DNA from: Lotus japonicus
Lineage: Eukaryota > Streptophyta > Magnoliopsida > Fabales > Fabaceae
Direction of reading: 5' to 3'
DNA length: 64,000 nt
Assembly (NCBI RefSeq): GCF_012489685.1
Contig: NC_080043.1
Location: 85,390,292-85,454,291, forward strand
This document shows positions 11,187 to 22,622 of this stretch, piece after piece. The notes under the pieces were generated by a model. That model saw nothing but the letters and a program-made list of their open reading frames with translations, had not been told where the DNA came from and did no database searches. Position 1 is the first letter of the stretch. Every line of letters begins with the position of its first letter. The translations under genes and the position numbers were made by a program.

Positions 11187-13537
11187 ATGGCGAATGCGGT
11201 GGAAAATGAAAATGGGTTGACGACTATGACGATGATGTTCAGTGATGATGAGTTGAAGGAGGTGAGTGGGGTGAAGCAAGTTGGTGGAGATTATGTGGAG
11301 GTAACGTGTGGATGTACCAGCCATAGGTATGGTGATGCTGTTGGAAGGCTTAGGGTTTTTGTTAATGGATACCTTGAAATCTCTTGTGAATGCACCCCTG
11401 GTTGCCAAGAAGGTTTCTCTCTCTCTCTCTCTCTCTCAATCTCTTATCTCCTGAAAATGGGGTCTCTATTTATGTACATGTTGATCAGGTTGAGTCCTTT
11501 GACTTTGATCAGTTCATTGTAGGGTTGTTTTTATCTGCTCTGAGTTGATACCTTGAGTGCTTCTGTAGTGGTTGTTATTGTGCAAGAAAAAATGTTTTTT
11601 CGCATTAAAAATCTGTGCATGTTTGTATACAACTGAAATCGTGGTGGAAAGTTGCTGAAGCTAAGGAATGCTGTTCTCCACAGTGATTTTGGCTTTATTG
11701 TGACTTTTCACAGTGTGTCCAAACATGTAATTTGTCCTACTAAGATGTTAGGGAATTTCTCACTTTTTGTTGTTATATATTATATATTCTTTTCTTTTTA
11801 CCCTTGATGACAATTTCTTCCCAGCAAATAGTATTTCTGTTGTGCAAGTCATCTCTTCTCTTTTCTCTCTAAGTTCATAGTTAAAGTATGTTTTGATTTT
11901 TCCTAGTGAAAGTTGTTTTGATGTTTGAAGTGTTTTTTATGTCTCATTGGAGGCCATAAATATATACTCCCCCACTCATGAACAGTTTTTTTGGGGGGTG
12001 AATCCATTGCCCTTTTACCGTCAGGCAGGGCTTAAACTTTCTATCTTTTACTTAAATGTACTGCACAATGGATATTCATAGTTTTCATCATAAACTTTTT
12101 TGGGTCTACATTATCTGAGTTGTTTTTACCTCAGCAATGTAGTCAAGATTTTATATTCAGGCAATGAAAGCTTAGTATCTTGGCTAATGCGTGATTATAT
12201 AAACAGGAAGCAGTTACATTGTTTTGGGAATCTTGGTTTCCACTCTGTTGCTTGATATATCATTGTTCCTCATGAGAACTTGAATAATTGATTCAACAGT
12301 TTTACATGAAATACTGACATAGAAAATGAATTTTTGTGGTGTTATTTTAGCATGTCATTGTGATTGAATGTGATTATTACCTGACTGATCAGCCTTCAGG
12401 GAAGAGACTGCATGATGGTTTGTGCATACTTATTCTGAATTTTATTATCAGTGAAAGAAATATTTATTGATCCCTATGGTGGAATTGAGGCTAGGAGTAC
12501 AAGTTATTTGTCTTATATCTCTAATTGTTTAACGTGGCAGACAAAGGTGGTGGCTAAATGATCCCCTTTTTCTCTTCATCTGTCTATTGTACTAGTATTA
12601 TTCTCTGTACTTTTGCTTTGCTTTTATGCAAGCATGACGAAAATTTTGTTTTTAAGTTATTTTTTAACATTTGTTTAGTTCTGAATCAAAATGCTGCACC
12701 CTTGTAACAGTGTTCTTTTCTTAGTTCCAGAATTTCTTTCTTAATTACCTTATTTGCATAATGGTGTTTTACTGTTAGGCAAGTTGACCCCTGCTGCTTT
12801 TGAGAAACACTCTGGAAGAGAGACAGCCAGGAAATGGAAGAACAATGTCTGGGTAATAGTCAATGGTGAGAAGGTTCCATTGTATAAAACAGTGCTGCTC
12901 AAATACTACAATCAAGCATTAAGAACAGCACATGGGTCTGGACGTGCTTGCCACCGTGATGAGTTCATTCGCTGTACTAGATGTAACAAAGAGCGCCGGT
13001 TTCGCCTCAGAACTAAAGAGGAATGCCGCCTTCACCATGATGCTTTGGCTGATCCAAATTGGAAATGTTCTGATCTTCCGTATGACAAGTATGTTCACTC
13101 TCTTGTATTGCAATTCACATTGAGCTAACACCTAACAGTTTAATCTGTAAGACATGCTTATGCTTTCAATGCTGGGATAATGGGATTAGCCATGTCCATG
13201 TTTAGGACTAGTGCTTATCTATTCATGTTGCATTCAACTGATTTCCAAACACACACCAAATTATCTATATTTTTTATCCCTAATACTTACGTTGACTTTG
13301 TAATGCATTTCATGAAGAAAAAAATTAGTAGTAACTAGTAACTGTTAACTGAGTTTCAGAATTACATGTGATGTTGAAGAAGAGAGAGCAAGTCGCAGAG
13401 TTTACAGGGGATGCACTGGTTCTCCTGCATGCAAAGGATGCACTTCTTGTGTGTGCTTTGGCTGTGACATTTGCAGATTTTCAGACTGCACTTGCCAGAC
13501 TTGCACTGACTATACAAGGAATAATGCCAATGCTTGA
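11187..13537 (+). CDS. ULT1: ULTRAPETALA1-like SAND-domain regulator
   Basis: Three exons join cleanly: 11187-11412, 12779-13088 and 13360-13537 (237 residues). The introns are 1366 and 271 bp, both GT-AG. The protein matches plant ULTRAPETALA throughout: a SAND-type region (about residues 15-115) with GGDYVEVTCGCTSHRYGDAV, and a cysteine-rich C-terminal half like a B-box zinc module (CRFSDCTCQTC). In Arabidopsis, ULT1 limits shoot and floral meristem size and acts as a trithorax-type nuclear factor opposing Polycomb repression, for example at AGAMOUS. I chose the ATG at 11187 (MANAVENE) because it matches the family start; an in-frame ATG at 11139 would add 16 residues. Intron 1 opens with a CT microsatellite, and the leader is pyrimidine-rich. 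Length and motifs are complete. Whether it is ULT1 or ULT2 is inferred from similarity. Confidence 0.95.
11413..11437 (+). repeat. CT microsatellite at the ULT1 intron 1 donor
   Basis: A run of CT dinucleotides begins four bases after the splice donor. It may be polymorphic in length but does not alter coding sequence. Confidence 0.8.
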
Positions 13538-14035
13538 GCTCAGATCTTGTTTCCTCTTTTCTGATTTTTGGTACCCTTTATCTTCGTCTGGACTGAATTA
13601 CTTACCAGTCCTAGTTTAGCATTCAATGTTCTCACTGGCTGGATTATTACTTATTAGTTCCAAATTAATGATATGTGTTTCTTTTCTGCTTTGTTAACGT
13701 AACTTTTTTAGAATTTAATATTGCATTCTCTAACTAATTAAGATGATTCATCAATAGATATAGTAGTTTAATGACTTTTATCTATGCATAAATTCTTTGA
13801 AGGTAGTAAAGGATCAAATCTTTTATTTGTATATCTTATGAGGAAAAATTTGTTACAAAAGAAAATGCTAATCCTTCCTTAGTTAGCATGTTGGACCACC
13901 TTCTATTTTTTGGGAATTAATGATGACACTTGAAAGTTATTCACATAAGCTTCTCTCTACACTTTGAAATTAATTGTAGAATAATTTTCAAACATGCATG
14001 AACATGGTAAATAAAGGAAACTGAAATTTTCAGGG
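13538..14035. other. ULT1 3' flank, no further gene
   Basis: AT-rich sequence following the ULT1 stop codon, expected to hold its 3' untranslated region. No repeat or reading frame stands out. Confidence 0.5.
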
Positions 14036-14039
14036 TTCT

Positions 14040-14955
14040 AATAAAAGAGTTTATTTAAATTACTTTATAGTTAAATGTTTGTGTAAATATTTGAAAGAGT
14101 TTATGTGAATACCGTATAGCTTATACTTGAAAAGTTGTTCATAGTAGCTTATAATTTTCATATTGGTGTAAATACAAACTTCATTTCACGTACCATAATC
14201 ATGTGTTTGATGGTTGTCAAGGATTTCTAGACACTCAATCAGATTGATTGGCGTGTTTATCATATAAATTTCCAACATTAGTTACTTTTAAAACACGCTG
14301 GTTAGTTGCTAGGTTTTATAAGTTAAGAGATTTATTAAAGTAAGCCAAAAGTGAGTTCATAAGTTAAGAGCCTAACGTGGGCTAGGTATATAATTTATTT
14401 TGGTTGAACTCAACATGTATTTTTTTTTTTGTTACATCGGAAAATGACAAAGAAAAAACAACAAAACTACGGCACCGCTAGAGAATCTTTGAGAAGAATG
14501 AGTAGGAGCTCACTCTCCGGATGATGAACATCTTGGATCCCCGGGGAAGCAAGGTTATATCCCTGTTTAGAGAGCCAGCAGCTGCGTTGCCATCTCTATG
14601 CAACCAGCTAACCATCACGTGCCAGGTTCTTGCCATGAGCTGGATAATTTCACGAATGATAGGAGCATGGGGATGATGGCTCACTCGGTCCAAGTTACCA
14701 CTTTCCAACTCAACATGTATCTATGTTGTACTTGACGTGATGAAAATTTTCTTCCCAACTAAGCTAAATTTAACGTAACAAATTCTTACTTTTCTATTAG
14801 TATTAAAAGATGCGCGAAATTACATTTGCACTTACACTTAAGTCAAACTAAATATACACATAAGAGTTTATCCCTTAAGCTAATATATATAAATTCTTTC
14901 AAATATTTGCATAAACGCTTAACTATAAGATAAAATCAAATAAAATTTTCTAATC
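14040..14955. mobile_element. Long-inverted-repeat transposon with a nested LINE insert
   Basis: Roughly 150 bp at the left (from about 14040) is an imperfect reverse complement of the right end (to about 14955). The best block is GTAAATATTTGAAAGAGTTT on the left against GCAAATATTTGAAAGAATTT read from the right. Long terminal inverted repeats suggest a Mutator-like or foldback non-autonomous element. The LINE fragment at 14421-14706 lies inside it, so this element is the older of the two. Exact ends and target duplication were not resolved by eye. Confidence 0.6.
14421..14706 (-). mobile_element. 5'-truncated LINE with RNase H remnant
   Basis: The 286-bp insertion is flanked by an exact 14-bp duplication, AACTCAACATGTAT (14407-14420 and 14707-14720). 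It begins on the plus strand with ten T residues, the complement of a poly(A) tail. On the minus strand 14708-14478 reads a protein with the RNase H signature LHRDGNAAA seen at the end of plant LINE ORF2 proteins. Poly(A), a long target duplication and 5' truncation together show target-primed reverse transcription. It cannot encode a full protein. Confidence 0.85.
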
Positions 14956-15234
14956 AAACCTGAATACTTTGTTGATTACTCCATTCGTTTCACCAAAATT
15001 GTTTAAGATTTTAGTAAGATAACAATTATTGATAATATAATATTACTAAAATACCCTCATTTAGTTTTACTAGGACCATGTACAACTACTAAATGGCTAA
15101 GATTTAATTCCAGACAGACACTCCAAAATAAAAAACAATATTTTCCTTCTCTTATCTAATTATCAAGTCATAAAATGCTAAAAAATAAAATATTCTCTGG
15201 GGTAAGATAAACATTTTTAAAGTTATTGAGTTTT
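14956..15234. other. Intergenic, nothing recognised
   Basis: AT-rich sequence without coding potential or a visible repeat boundary. Confidence 0.5.
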
Positions 15235-15445
15235 GCACAATTAATTAGAGGTAACCGTTTTTACGGAAGTCGTGAGTTGCTAATACATTCCTTACACGTA
15301 AATAACTCCCAAACCGAGAACTATGTCGCATACGCATACCAGCTTTCTTTAATTTTTTAGGGTTCCAATTTCCCTAAATAAATTGGTGGCGACTCTTCTG
15401 ATTTCAAACTTTTATGGGTCGTCCCGGTTGCGACAGATAGGGCAC
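15235..15445 (+). mobile_element. Remnant of an Ogre/Tat-type LTR end and primer site
   Basis: The stretch contains ATTGGTGGCGACTCTTCTG near 15383, which resembles the tRNA-Arg primer site used by legume Ogre/Tat gypsy elements. It is preceded by sequence like an LTR end and followed by GGGTCGTCCCGGTTGCGACA. No coding part remains. This rests on remembered motif similarity, so the lineage is tentative. Confidence 0.4.
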
Positions 15446-15704
15446 AAGTGAAAGTTTGTAAAAAAGATGTCTTGATTTTATAAAACAACAAACATTTTAA
15501 AAAATATGAAGAGAGAGACTAAAGCAACATTTTTTGTGGAACAAAGAAAATAATTGATAAGTCAATCTAACACTTAAACTTACCATTTGTGAGTTTGGGG
15601 ACACTTCTTGCTCATTTCGCAATACTTGACGTTGAAAGACTTCCAACAATCAGCATAATAGAGCAGATGAAGGGAAGTCTCATTTGATACCACACGATTG
15701 GCGG

Positions 15705-15892
15705 CATAAGACTTAAATTTTGTTCACACTCTTAAATAAAGTGTAAATATAGTCTAGAGTAGAAATAGATATAAAAAAAAGAGAGAAAGTAAAAAATTTG
15801 GTGAGTAATATGATTGAAAAAAAAAAGATAGATAGTGAAAGTGAAAATAATGTGAGAATGTGAATAAATCATAACCTAAAGTATAAAACGCA
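15705..15892. mobile_element. Purine-rich MITE-like repeat
   Basis: Bordered by GTTCACAC on the left and GTGAATAAATCATAACC on the right, with a GA-rich interior. The same border style and composition recur at 20110-20255, 21590-21765 and 35245-35375, suggesting a dispersed non-autonomous family. Exact ends are uncertain. Confidence 0.4.
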
Positions 15893-16463
15893 GTGTGTTT
15901 TTGTTTCGCGGGTGTGTAAAATGCACAGTAACTACGTCAAACAGTTTTTTTGGAGGTTATTTTAAGCCTCCATGGACCATAACAATAAGCGTTGGTTTCA
16001 AAAACAATAAGTGATGCTGAGGAACTTCTCACTTGTGTCGCTATCAAGCTACTTGGAGCATATTTGGACCAAATTTCTCCTTTGTTTCAAAACCAACATT
16101 CAGAAACTACTCACAAAAGTCGTCTCTTAAAAAGCGATTTTGATATTAAAATCCATTGTAGAATAATTTCCAAACACCACTTGATGAGTTTGTTTCCCCA
16201 ATAATTAAGCTAACAAGAAACCCACTTAGGAGAAGTAGGCCTAAATCAAACTTGGCATAGTTTGTGCCAATCATGTACAACTCAAAGGAGCAAAAAAGTT
16301 GGTAGCAGACTATACAAGTCAAGTTCTAACTAAGACGACGGTATGTTTAAGAATTCCTCTTAATCCCAGAAATTACAAAAAAGGGAAGCACACAGTGCTT
16401 CTCATCCAAAATATCCCGACCAAAGAAATTATATCAATATGCACTAAGAGTGCATGTTAACCT
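15893..16463. other. NAF1 3' flank
   Basis: No gene is evident. The bases just right of 15893 are unassigned, and the part near 16463 is expected to be the 3' untranslated region of NAF1, which reads leftward. Confidence 0.5.
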
Positions 16464-19400
16464 TCACTTACCTGGTCGCCAACCTCTCTTACCCGGTCGG
16501 TTATATTTTTTTCGCCGATAATTAGCAGATGGACCAGGATTAAATTGATGGGGAGCATGCTGATTGCCTGAAATAAAACTAGAATGCATATTAATAGGTG
16601 ATTGATCCTGCGGGAAAGGTGTGCTCAACCCAGGTGTGATTTGGTTTTGATTCACAGGCCTCTGAGCATACATGGGTTGTGCAAACATGTTGGGCTGTGC
16701 TCCAGGAAATGTAGTTGCTGGAGGAAACCCATTGACGGGATTTGACTGCTGTTGAAATAGAGTTCCTTGTACGGGAAATTGATGAGAAATTTGAGTATTG
16801 TTTGGGTACCCATGAACTGGATTTAACTGCTGCTGAAATGGAAAACCTGGTACGGGAAGCTGTTGAGAAATTTGAGTACTATCTGGGTACCCGTGGACAG
16901 GATTAAACTGCTGTTGAAATGGAACTCCTGGTGGTGCTGGGAACTGATGAGAAATTTGAGAATTATCTCGGTACCCTTGGACAGGATTTAACTGCTGTTG
17001 AAATGGAACTCCTTGTACAGGAACCTGATGGGAAATCTGAGTATTACCTTGGTAACCATGGATGGGATTTAATTGCTGTTGAAATGGAACTCCTGCTACG
17101 GGAACCTGATGAGAAATCTGAGTATTATCTGGGTACCCATGGACGGGATTTAACTGCTGTTGAAATGGAATACCTGGTACTGGAACCTGATGAGAAATCT
17201 GAGTATTATTTGGGTACCCATGGACGGAATTTAGCTGCTGTTGAAATGGAATTCCTGGTGCGGGGAACTGATGAAAATTTTGAGTATTTCCTTGGTACCA
17301 TGATACATCATTTGTAGGAAATCCATTAGGAGGCACTGCAAACTGTTGTGGAAGTGCTGTCCCACTTGTCCCCACTCCACTTGTAGTTAAGTTAGGACCT
17401 ACATTTGGAGGATAAGGAGGATTTACATTAGATGCGCTAAAATGGCCTTGCCCTCCGGGTCCTGGAATAGATGAATAATGACCATGGTCAGGTAATGATG
17501 TGGCAGGTGCAACAGGTAATGTAGGGACGAAAGCATTTCTTGATGGAACTTCATTTCTGTTGTTTTTCCTCTTCCCAGGATTTTGATCTTGTATGCCTCT
17601 CTTTGCCATTGTCTGCATTCTCTTGTACTCGGCCTCTTTCCCATCATCTGAAAATTCTGAGTCATCAGAAGCCTCTTCATCGTATCCTTTCTTGTAAAGT
17701 TCCTCATCACGAAGCACATGATTGGCAAATTCTGGAACAAAAGAGATTAAAGTTCCCCCACGGATACCTTCAGGGACTTCATTCTCAGAATTGTATCTCA
17801 CAATATAATAAGGATGTTCTACTGGTCCAAAGATCTCCTCTATGAATCCCAGTGGTCTTCGGCTTTCAGTCATCCAGAGAATGGAGCCCTCATTAAGAGG
17901 GTCATGCTTCTCCACCCCTTCCACAATGACTTGAGCACCAAGAATCTGTAAAAAGAGTTAGTTGATTCAGTTAATTACAACAGAAATTGGCATCCCTTCT
18001 AGTCTATTTCCTTGTTATATTATAAAGTTAAGGTAACAAACCAACAGACAAGGGGTCAACATGCAAGCTAAAGAAACTAAAACTTGCAACCAACATAGCT
18101 TGAACTAGAATGCCTATTTTACTTCTCTTATCAGCAATGAAGTTTCTGTCAGCTTACCGACATGACAACTCCCACTGGCAGCATTTGATGGTGTGGTCCT
18201 AAGGTCACATTCACAGGAGGAACCCAAGGTAAAACCTGCAAAGTTTACAACCAAAAGAAAAGCCCATAAGCAAAATAAAATTAAACAACACCCGTTTACA
18301 AAATATTAACAAATAAATAAACAGAGGCACACAGCAAGGCCTTCAAGTTAGTCATGCTAGTTTGAAAATTGAAATAATACATTGAATAAAACACACCATT
18401 CAGTGACAATGTTTTATGAATTCTTTATGTTCTAACTTTCTTCAATATTCTTAATAAAGCTTAAAAGCCAAAGACCATGTCCATAAAGACTCAACTAAAC
18501 AGATGAAAGGTCAGGTTTTAACCAGGGAGTATAATCGGGCTCACAATTATCCGTCACAACAGATGAAACTTAAATAAACATCTTGAGGAGTAAAACCGCA
18601 GGATTCAAACCCACCAAGTGCATTACCGGGTTTATCTCCAAAAGAGCCCATACCAGTGGCATCTATCAAGTTATGAGTCAAAATTGAGACTAATATAATC
18701 AGATCATTCATAATAGTGCTTCTATCACCTACATTACCTTAGAGCCAATTTGAATAGACTTTTCAATAAGCACTTGAAGAAAAAGAAAAGTTGAAATGAT
18801 ACTATAATGACTATGATCTGATGATATCTTGTACATTCTTTAAAAAAAAATTAATAGCTTCTCACATTTGAAATCAACTTCTGCACCTCAATTTTTCGGA
18901 AACCACATTGTCTACCTTCTCCATGAACCAAACACTTATACCAATTGAAAAGCTCACATGATCTAGAAACTAATCCAAACTAGGCCTAAACAATTCAGTA
19001 CAAAATATTTTCAAAATAAATGATATAATTTCCAATGCAGCATTATCAAATGAAAAACAAACTCAGCAACACCTCAAGCTCGTCGTCGTTTTTTGACATA
19101 ACGGGTCTTCCAGCATCATCGAGGACGCCCCTACTAGCCGTCTCCTCAGAACCTTCTTCGCTATCATCATCATCCTCCTCCTCCTCCTCCTCCTCATCAT
19201 TATCATCATAGGCATCAGAATCTACAATCTCACCTTCTTCAACTTCACCTTTCTCATCACTATCACTCCCTGAGCTGGTTACAGAGGAAGTTAAAGACGA
19301 CGTTGTAGCAGCATTCTCAGATACCAAACTCTTACTCTCAACATCAGCTACTTCCTCACCCTCAGTCTCATTCTCAGTCTCAACCCTAACCTCACCACTT

Positions 19401-19621
19401 CCATTCCCCTCACACTCAGTACTTCCAACCAAGCTGATTTTCTCAATGGCTTCCTCAATGCCACCACAACCACCACCACCGCCGGCACAACCCATTTCCG
19501 TCGACCCGGACCCGGTGCCATTCGAATCGGGCACAGGGTCGGGGGCGTAATCGAAATTGATGAAGGAATCGGCGAGGGCAATGTCGTTGAGAAGAAGAGG
19601 GTCTTCTTCGAGGTCACCCAT
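16464..19621 (-). CDS. NAF1: H/ACA RNP assembly factor NAF1
   Basis: Three minus-strand exons, 19621-19073, 18235-18158 and 17945-16464, join in phase 0 to 702 residues. The N-terminus is acidic, with long Asp/Glu runs (about residues 135-165). The conserved Gar1/NAF1 fold spans exons 1-3: LEV...PPVNVTLGPHHQMLPVGVV and then GVEKHDPLNEGSILWMTESRRPLGFIEEIFGPV. NAF1 binds dyskerin in the nucleus and loads it onto nascent H/ACA snoRNA, to be replaced later by GAR1. The C-terminus is Pro/Gln-rich, with seven copies of a 27-residue unit (residues 429-618), and ends in a basic RPGKRGWRPGK tail. The start codon at 19621 opens the only frame that continues into the acidic domain. The long repeat array is the unusual part; the core looks intact. 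Confidence 0.94.
16719..17288 (-). repeat. 81-bp coding minisatellite in NAF1
   Basis: Seven tandem units of 27 residues (one has 28) follow the pattern N-T-Q-I-S-H-Q-x-P-V-x-G-x-P-F-Q-Q-Q-L-N-P-V-H-G-Y. The span is 570 bp, exactly 190 codons, so the frame is kept throughout. First and last units are the most diverged. Confidence 0.95.
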
Positions 19622-20436
19622 GTCGAGGGTGTGGGTGGGAAATTAGGGTTTGGAAGAAGAAGAAGAAGAAAGAAAGGTGAAATTAATAGTATGAAGGAGA
19701 CCATGATTTCCATATCAGTGACCAACCACGATTTCGGTTTTTTTGGAAACTGTTTTCGATCCTTAAACCCTAGCTGCGCGCAGAGGAGGGTTTTACGTTT
19801 TATTCAGGCAAAATCCTTTGCAATTTCAAATTCCTGTCGTTTTGCTGTATTGTCGTTTTGTAGTACTACTTTTTTAGTGTTAATTAACTGTAGTGTCTCT
19901 ACAATCAATAATCAATAGTTGTAAGTTTAATTCTTCGCCGCACACTAAATCGTAAGAATATGATAAGAGTTAAGAGTTTTGTCAATTCGCAAGAGTTGAT
20001 TAAAATCGAGGCCCCTACCACATTTAAGAGACGAAGTACTAAACCACTACGTCAACTCACTTAATTCTCTTATACTACTTTGGGTAGAATTATATAGAAA
20101 AAATAAAGTTGGATTGACACCAATTCCACCCACACCCATATGGAGAGGTGAGAGATATAGTATGTGATGTGAAACATAAAGAAAAGAGAGATAAAATGAA
20201 AAGAGTTGGTGAAACTGTAATGTAAGGGAAAGTTCTGTGTGAATATATCAAAATCGGTAAGGAAATCAGATGGTCGACGTGAAGAGGAAAATTATTTAAG
20301 ACACGTTCGGGGTGGTTTTTTGTTTTATGTTTCAAAATCTTTAAAAATGAAACTAGTTTATAGTTATATAAATCTAGTTGAAATTTTTATGATTTTTACT
20401 TTTAAATAAAATAGTTGTCAAATTTGTAAATTCACA
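19622..20436. other. NAF1 promoter side and MITE-like repeat
   Basis: The first few hundred bases hold the NAF1 leader and promoter. About 20110-20255 is a GA-rich stretch bordered by GATTGACACC and GTGTGAATATATC, which resembles the dispersed MITE-like family. No coding gene is supported. Confidence 0.45.
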
Positions 20437-20449
20437 AAAGTCACCACCA

Positions 20450-20577
20450 GGGGGATGGGTAGCTCACAAAGTTGAGCTAATGGTAATTGTAGGTGAAAGG
20501 TCAAGGTTCGAACTCTGAGAAGGGATAATTTATATTAATTTGCTGATAACTAACATTTGCCTCTAAAAGAAAAAATG
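20450..20577 (+). mobile_element. tRNA-derived SINE
   Basis: A 128-bp insertion between exact 13-bp duplications AAAGTCACCACCA (20437-20449 and 20578-20590). It carries a pol III A-box-like GGGTAGCTCACAAAGTTGAGC and a clear B box GGTTCGAACTC (20505-20515), and ends in an A-rich tail. These are the defining marks of a tRNA-derived SINE in plus orientation. It is probably a single complete copy. Confidence 0.88.
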
Positions 20578-20689
20578 AAAGTCACCACCATTTAAGACAT
20601 CTTCTACAAACATTAATTCCGCTTGGTAAATATAACGCGCGAAGTGGATGAGGGAAGTGGTCATGGTAGAGCATGCCAATATCAACCTA

Positions 20690-21010
20690 TAAAAAAGGTT
20701 GGGTGGTTGTTGTATAGGATACTAGGTACCAAGCATCGTTGGTTGTATAGGATACTAAATATACAATGATAGTGGTGGTTGATGTTACTTGGTAATTGTG
20801 GTGGTGGATGTTATATAGCAGTGATGACAATTGTCGTGGCAGGGCAATGGTGATGGTAATGGTGGATGTTATCTATTAGCAACAACGATGGTGCTGATGG
20901 AGGGTATTAGGTGAAAGTGGTGGTGGTAGTGGTAGTGAAAGATAGTGTGGTGGTGGCGGTGGTGGGTGTCATGTGGTGGTGGATGCTACCTGGTGGCGGT
21001 GATAAAAAAA
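20690..21010. repeat. Degenerate GGT-rich repeat tract
   Basis: Imperfect GTGGTGGATGTTA and TGGTGG motifs recur for about 300 bases. No frame gives a plausible protein, so I treat it as a decayed simple-repeat array. Confidence 0.65.
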
Positions 21011-21818
21011 AGTTTGATGATTAGCGACTCATTCTAAGCATTCACACAAGCAAGCAATCTCTAAGTGTGTGTTTGAGTACTGGTTGAATTAACATAAAAG
21101 CATATTCATTTCGATCCACCAAGTGAGCTTCATTCACTTTTTATCTCGGAGTAAATGCTGACATCTGTTAACACTAGTGTCAACGGGTACGCACACATAC
21201 TTAAGTGTTTCATTCTTACTTACAATATTTGTTAAGCCCATGTGTAGTATTTGTGCAAAAATACTTAGTAAAAAACACAAGAGTTTCATATAGCTTACAT
21301 AGTCTACTACCTATCTCAAGGAAAAACTTAGTAGAAATCACTTTGCTTTTGTGAAGATTGTTGAGTATGAAGAGACTTGGTAAAAGACTACTTGTAAGAA
21401 GAGAATTCTATAGAATACTTTTTTGAAGTTAATGGATACACTTTGTGGCAACCAGAGACTATAAGTAGCCCCAAGTCTTAAGGTGAACTATTATAAATCT
21501 TATGTGACTTTTCAATTTAAGTAGCCTAGATACTCTGTTCAAAACTACAAAATTTACAAAAAGTGTTAGATACAATTTAACGAATAATGTTATGTTCACA
21601 CCTCTAATATGAGGTGAAGAGAGGTGGAGATGAGAGAGACAGAAAGAAAAGAGAAAGTAAGAGAAAGAAAATATGAGATGTGATAGATGATAAGAGGAGA
21701 GAGATAGAAATAAAAATGAGTGAAAATAAAGTGTTTAGAAAATGAGGTGTGTATATATCATTGTTGAAAAAAAAATCCTCCCTCTTTTGTTTTGTCTTAA
21801 GACAATGGCACATTTTCT
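21011..21818. other. Intergenic with purine-rich MITE-like repeat
   Basis: No gene. The interval 21590-21765 is GA-rich, bordered by TGTTCACACC and GAGGTGTGTATATATCATT, and looks like another member of the dispersed MITE-like family. Confidence 0.45.
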
Positions 21819-22622
21819 TAGGGGTGAACATGGGCCGGGTAAATCCAATGAACCCGCCCAACCCAATCCGATCCAATAGAAAAAATGCGGGTTGGATCGG
21901 GCAATCAGGTTAGTCGGATAGATTTTACTACAAACCAACCAAGTTCGGATCGGATTTCGGATTCAGTTCAAATCTATCCAACCCAACCCAGAATCCATAC
22001 ATATAATAATAATTTTTATAATTTTACTCATACTTGGAGTGCTAGTGTCGGAGTGATGACTTTTTGAAACTTTGAGACTTAAGTATTTGTAGTTATTTGT
22101 CATATTTGAACTTAGAGTATTTGTTCGTAGTTATTTGTTACATGTTTATACATAGTTATTTGGCATGTTGGAGAAATCTAAGTTCTAAGCGTCATGACAT
22201 GACATTTAGTGTTGTTTTTCACTTTTTAGATATTATTTATATTAGATTGTTTCATGTCATTTGGTAATGAAGTTTTATGTTTTCATGATATTTGACTATA
22301 TGTCATTTATGTGGTATTATTTCTATAACATTTTGTGTCTTTTTCATGCTATTTAGTATTATAACATATTTAATATTTTTTATAACTTTTTTCTGAATTT
22401 ATAATAATTTTTGCAAGATTTTTTAATATTTCAGATATATTATTATTTTAATATAGTGACCCAATAAATCCATCCAACCCAATCCAAACTTCGTCGAGTT
22501 GGTTCGGATCGGGTCCGAAGAAGAAATTCGTGAAATCCAACCCAATCCAACCCAGACAATTTTGATCGGTTCGGATTTTATTTTGACCAAAATCCATCCA
22601 ACTCAACCCATGTGCACCCCTA
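21819..22622. mobile_element. Non-autonomous hAT-like transposon, 804 bp
   Basis: Both ends read TAGGGGTG inward and the element is flanked by the exact 8-bp duplication CATTTTCT (21811-21818 and 22623-22630). The subterminal regions are rich in CCAACCCAA and CGGATCGG motifs in inverted orientation, around an AT-rich core. End sequence and duplication length fit hAT. No transposase frame is present. Confidence 0.85.

Noticed and set aside
19640..19660. GAAGAAGAAGAAG run upstream of NAF1 as a coding repeat
   Set aside because: It lies in the NAF1 leader outside the reading frame; a simple repeat only.
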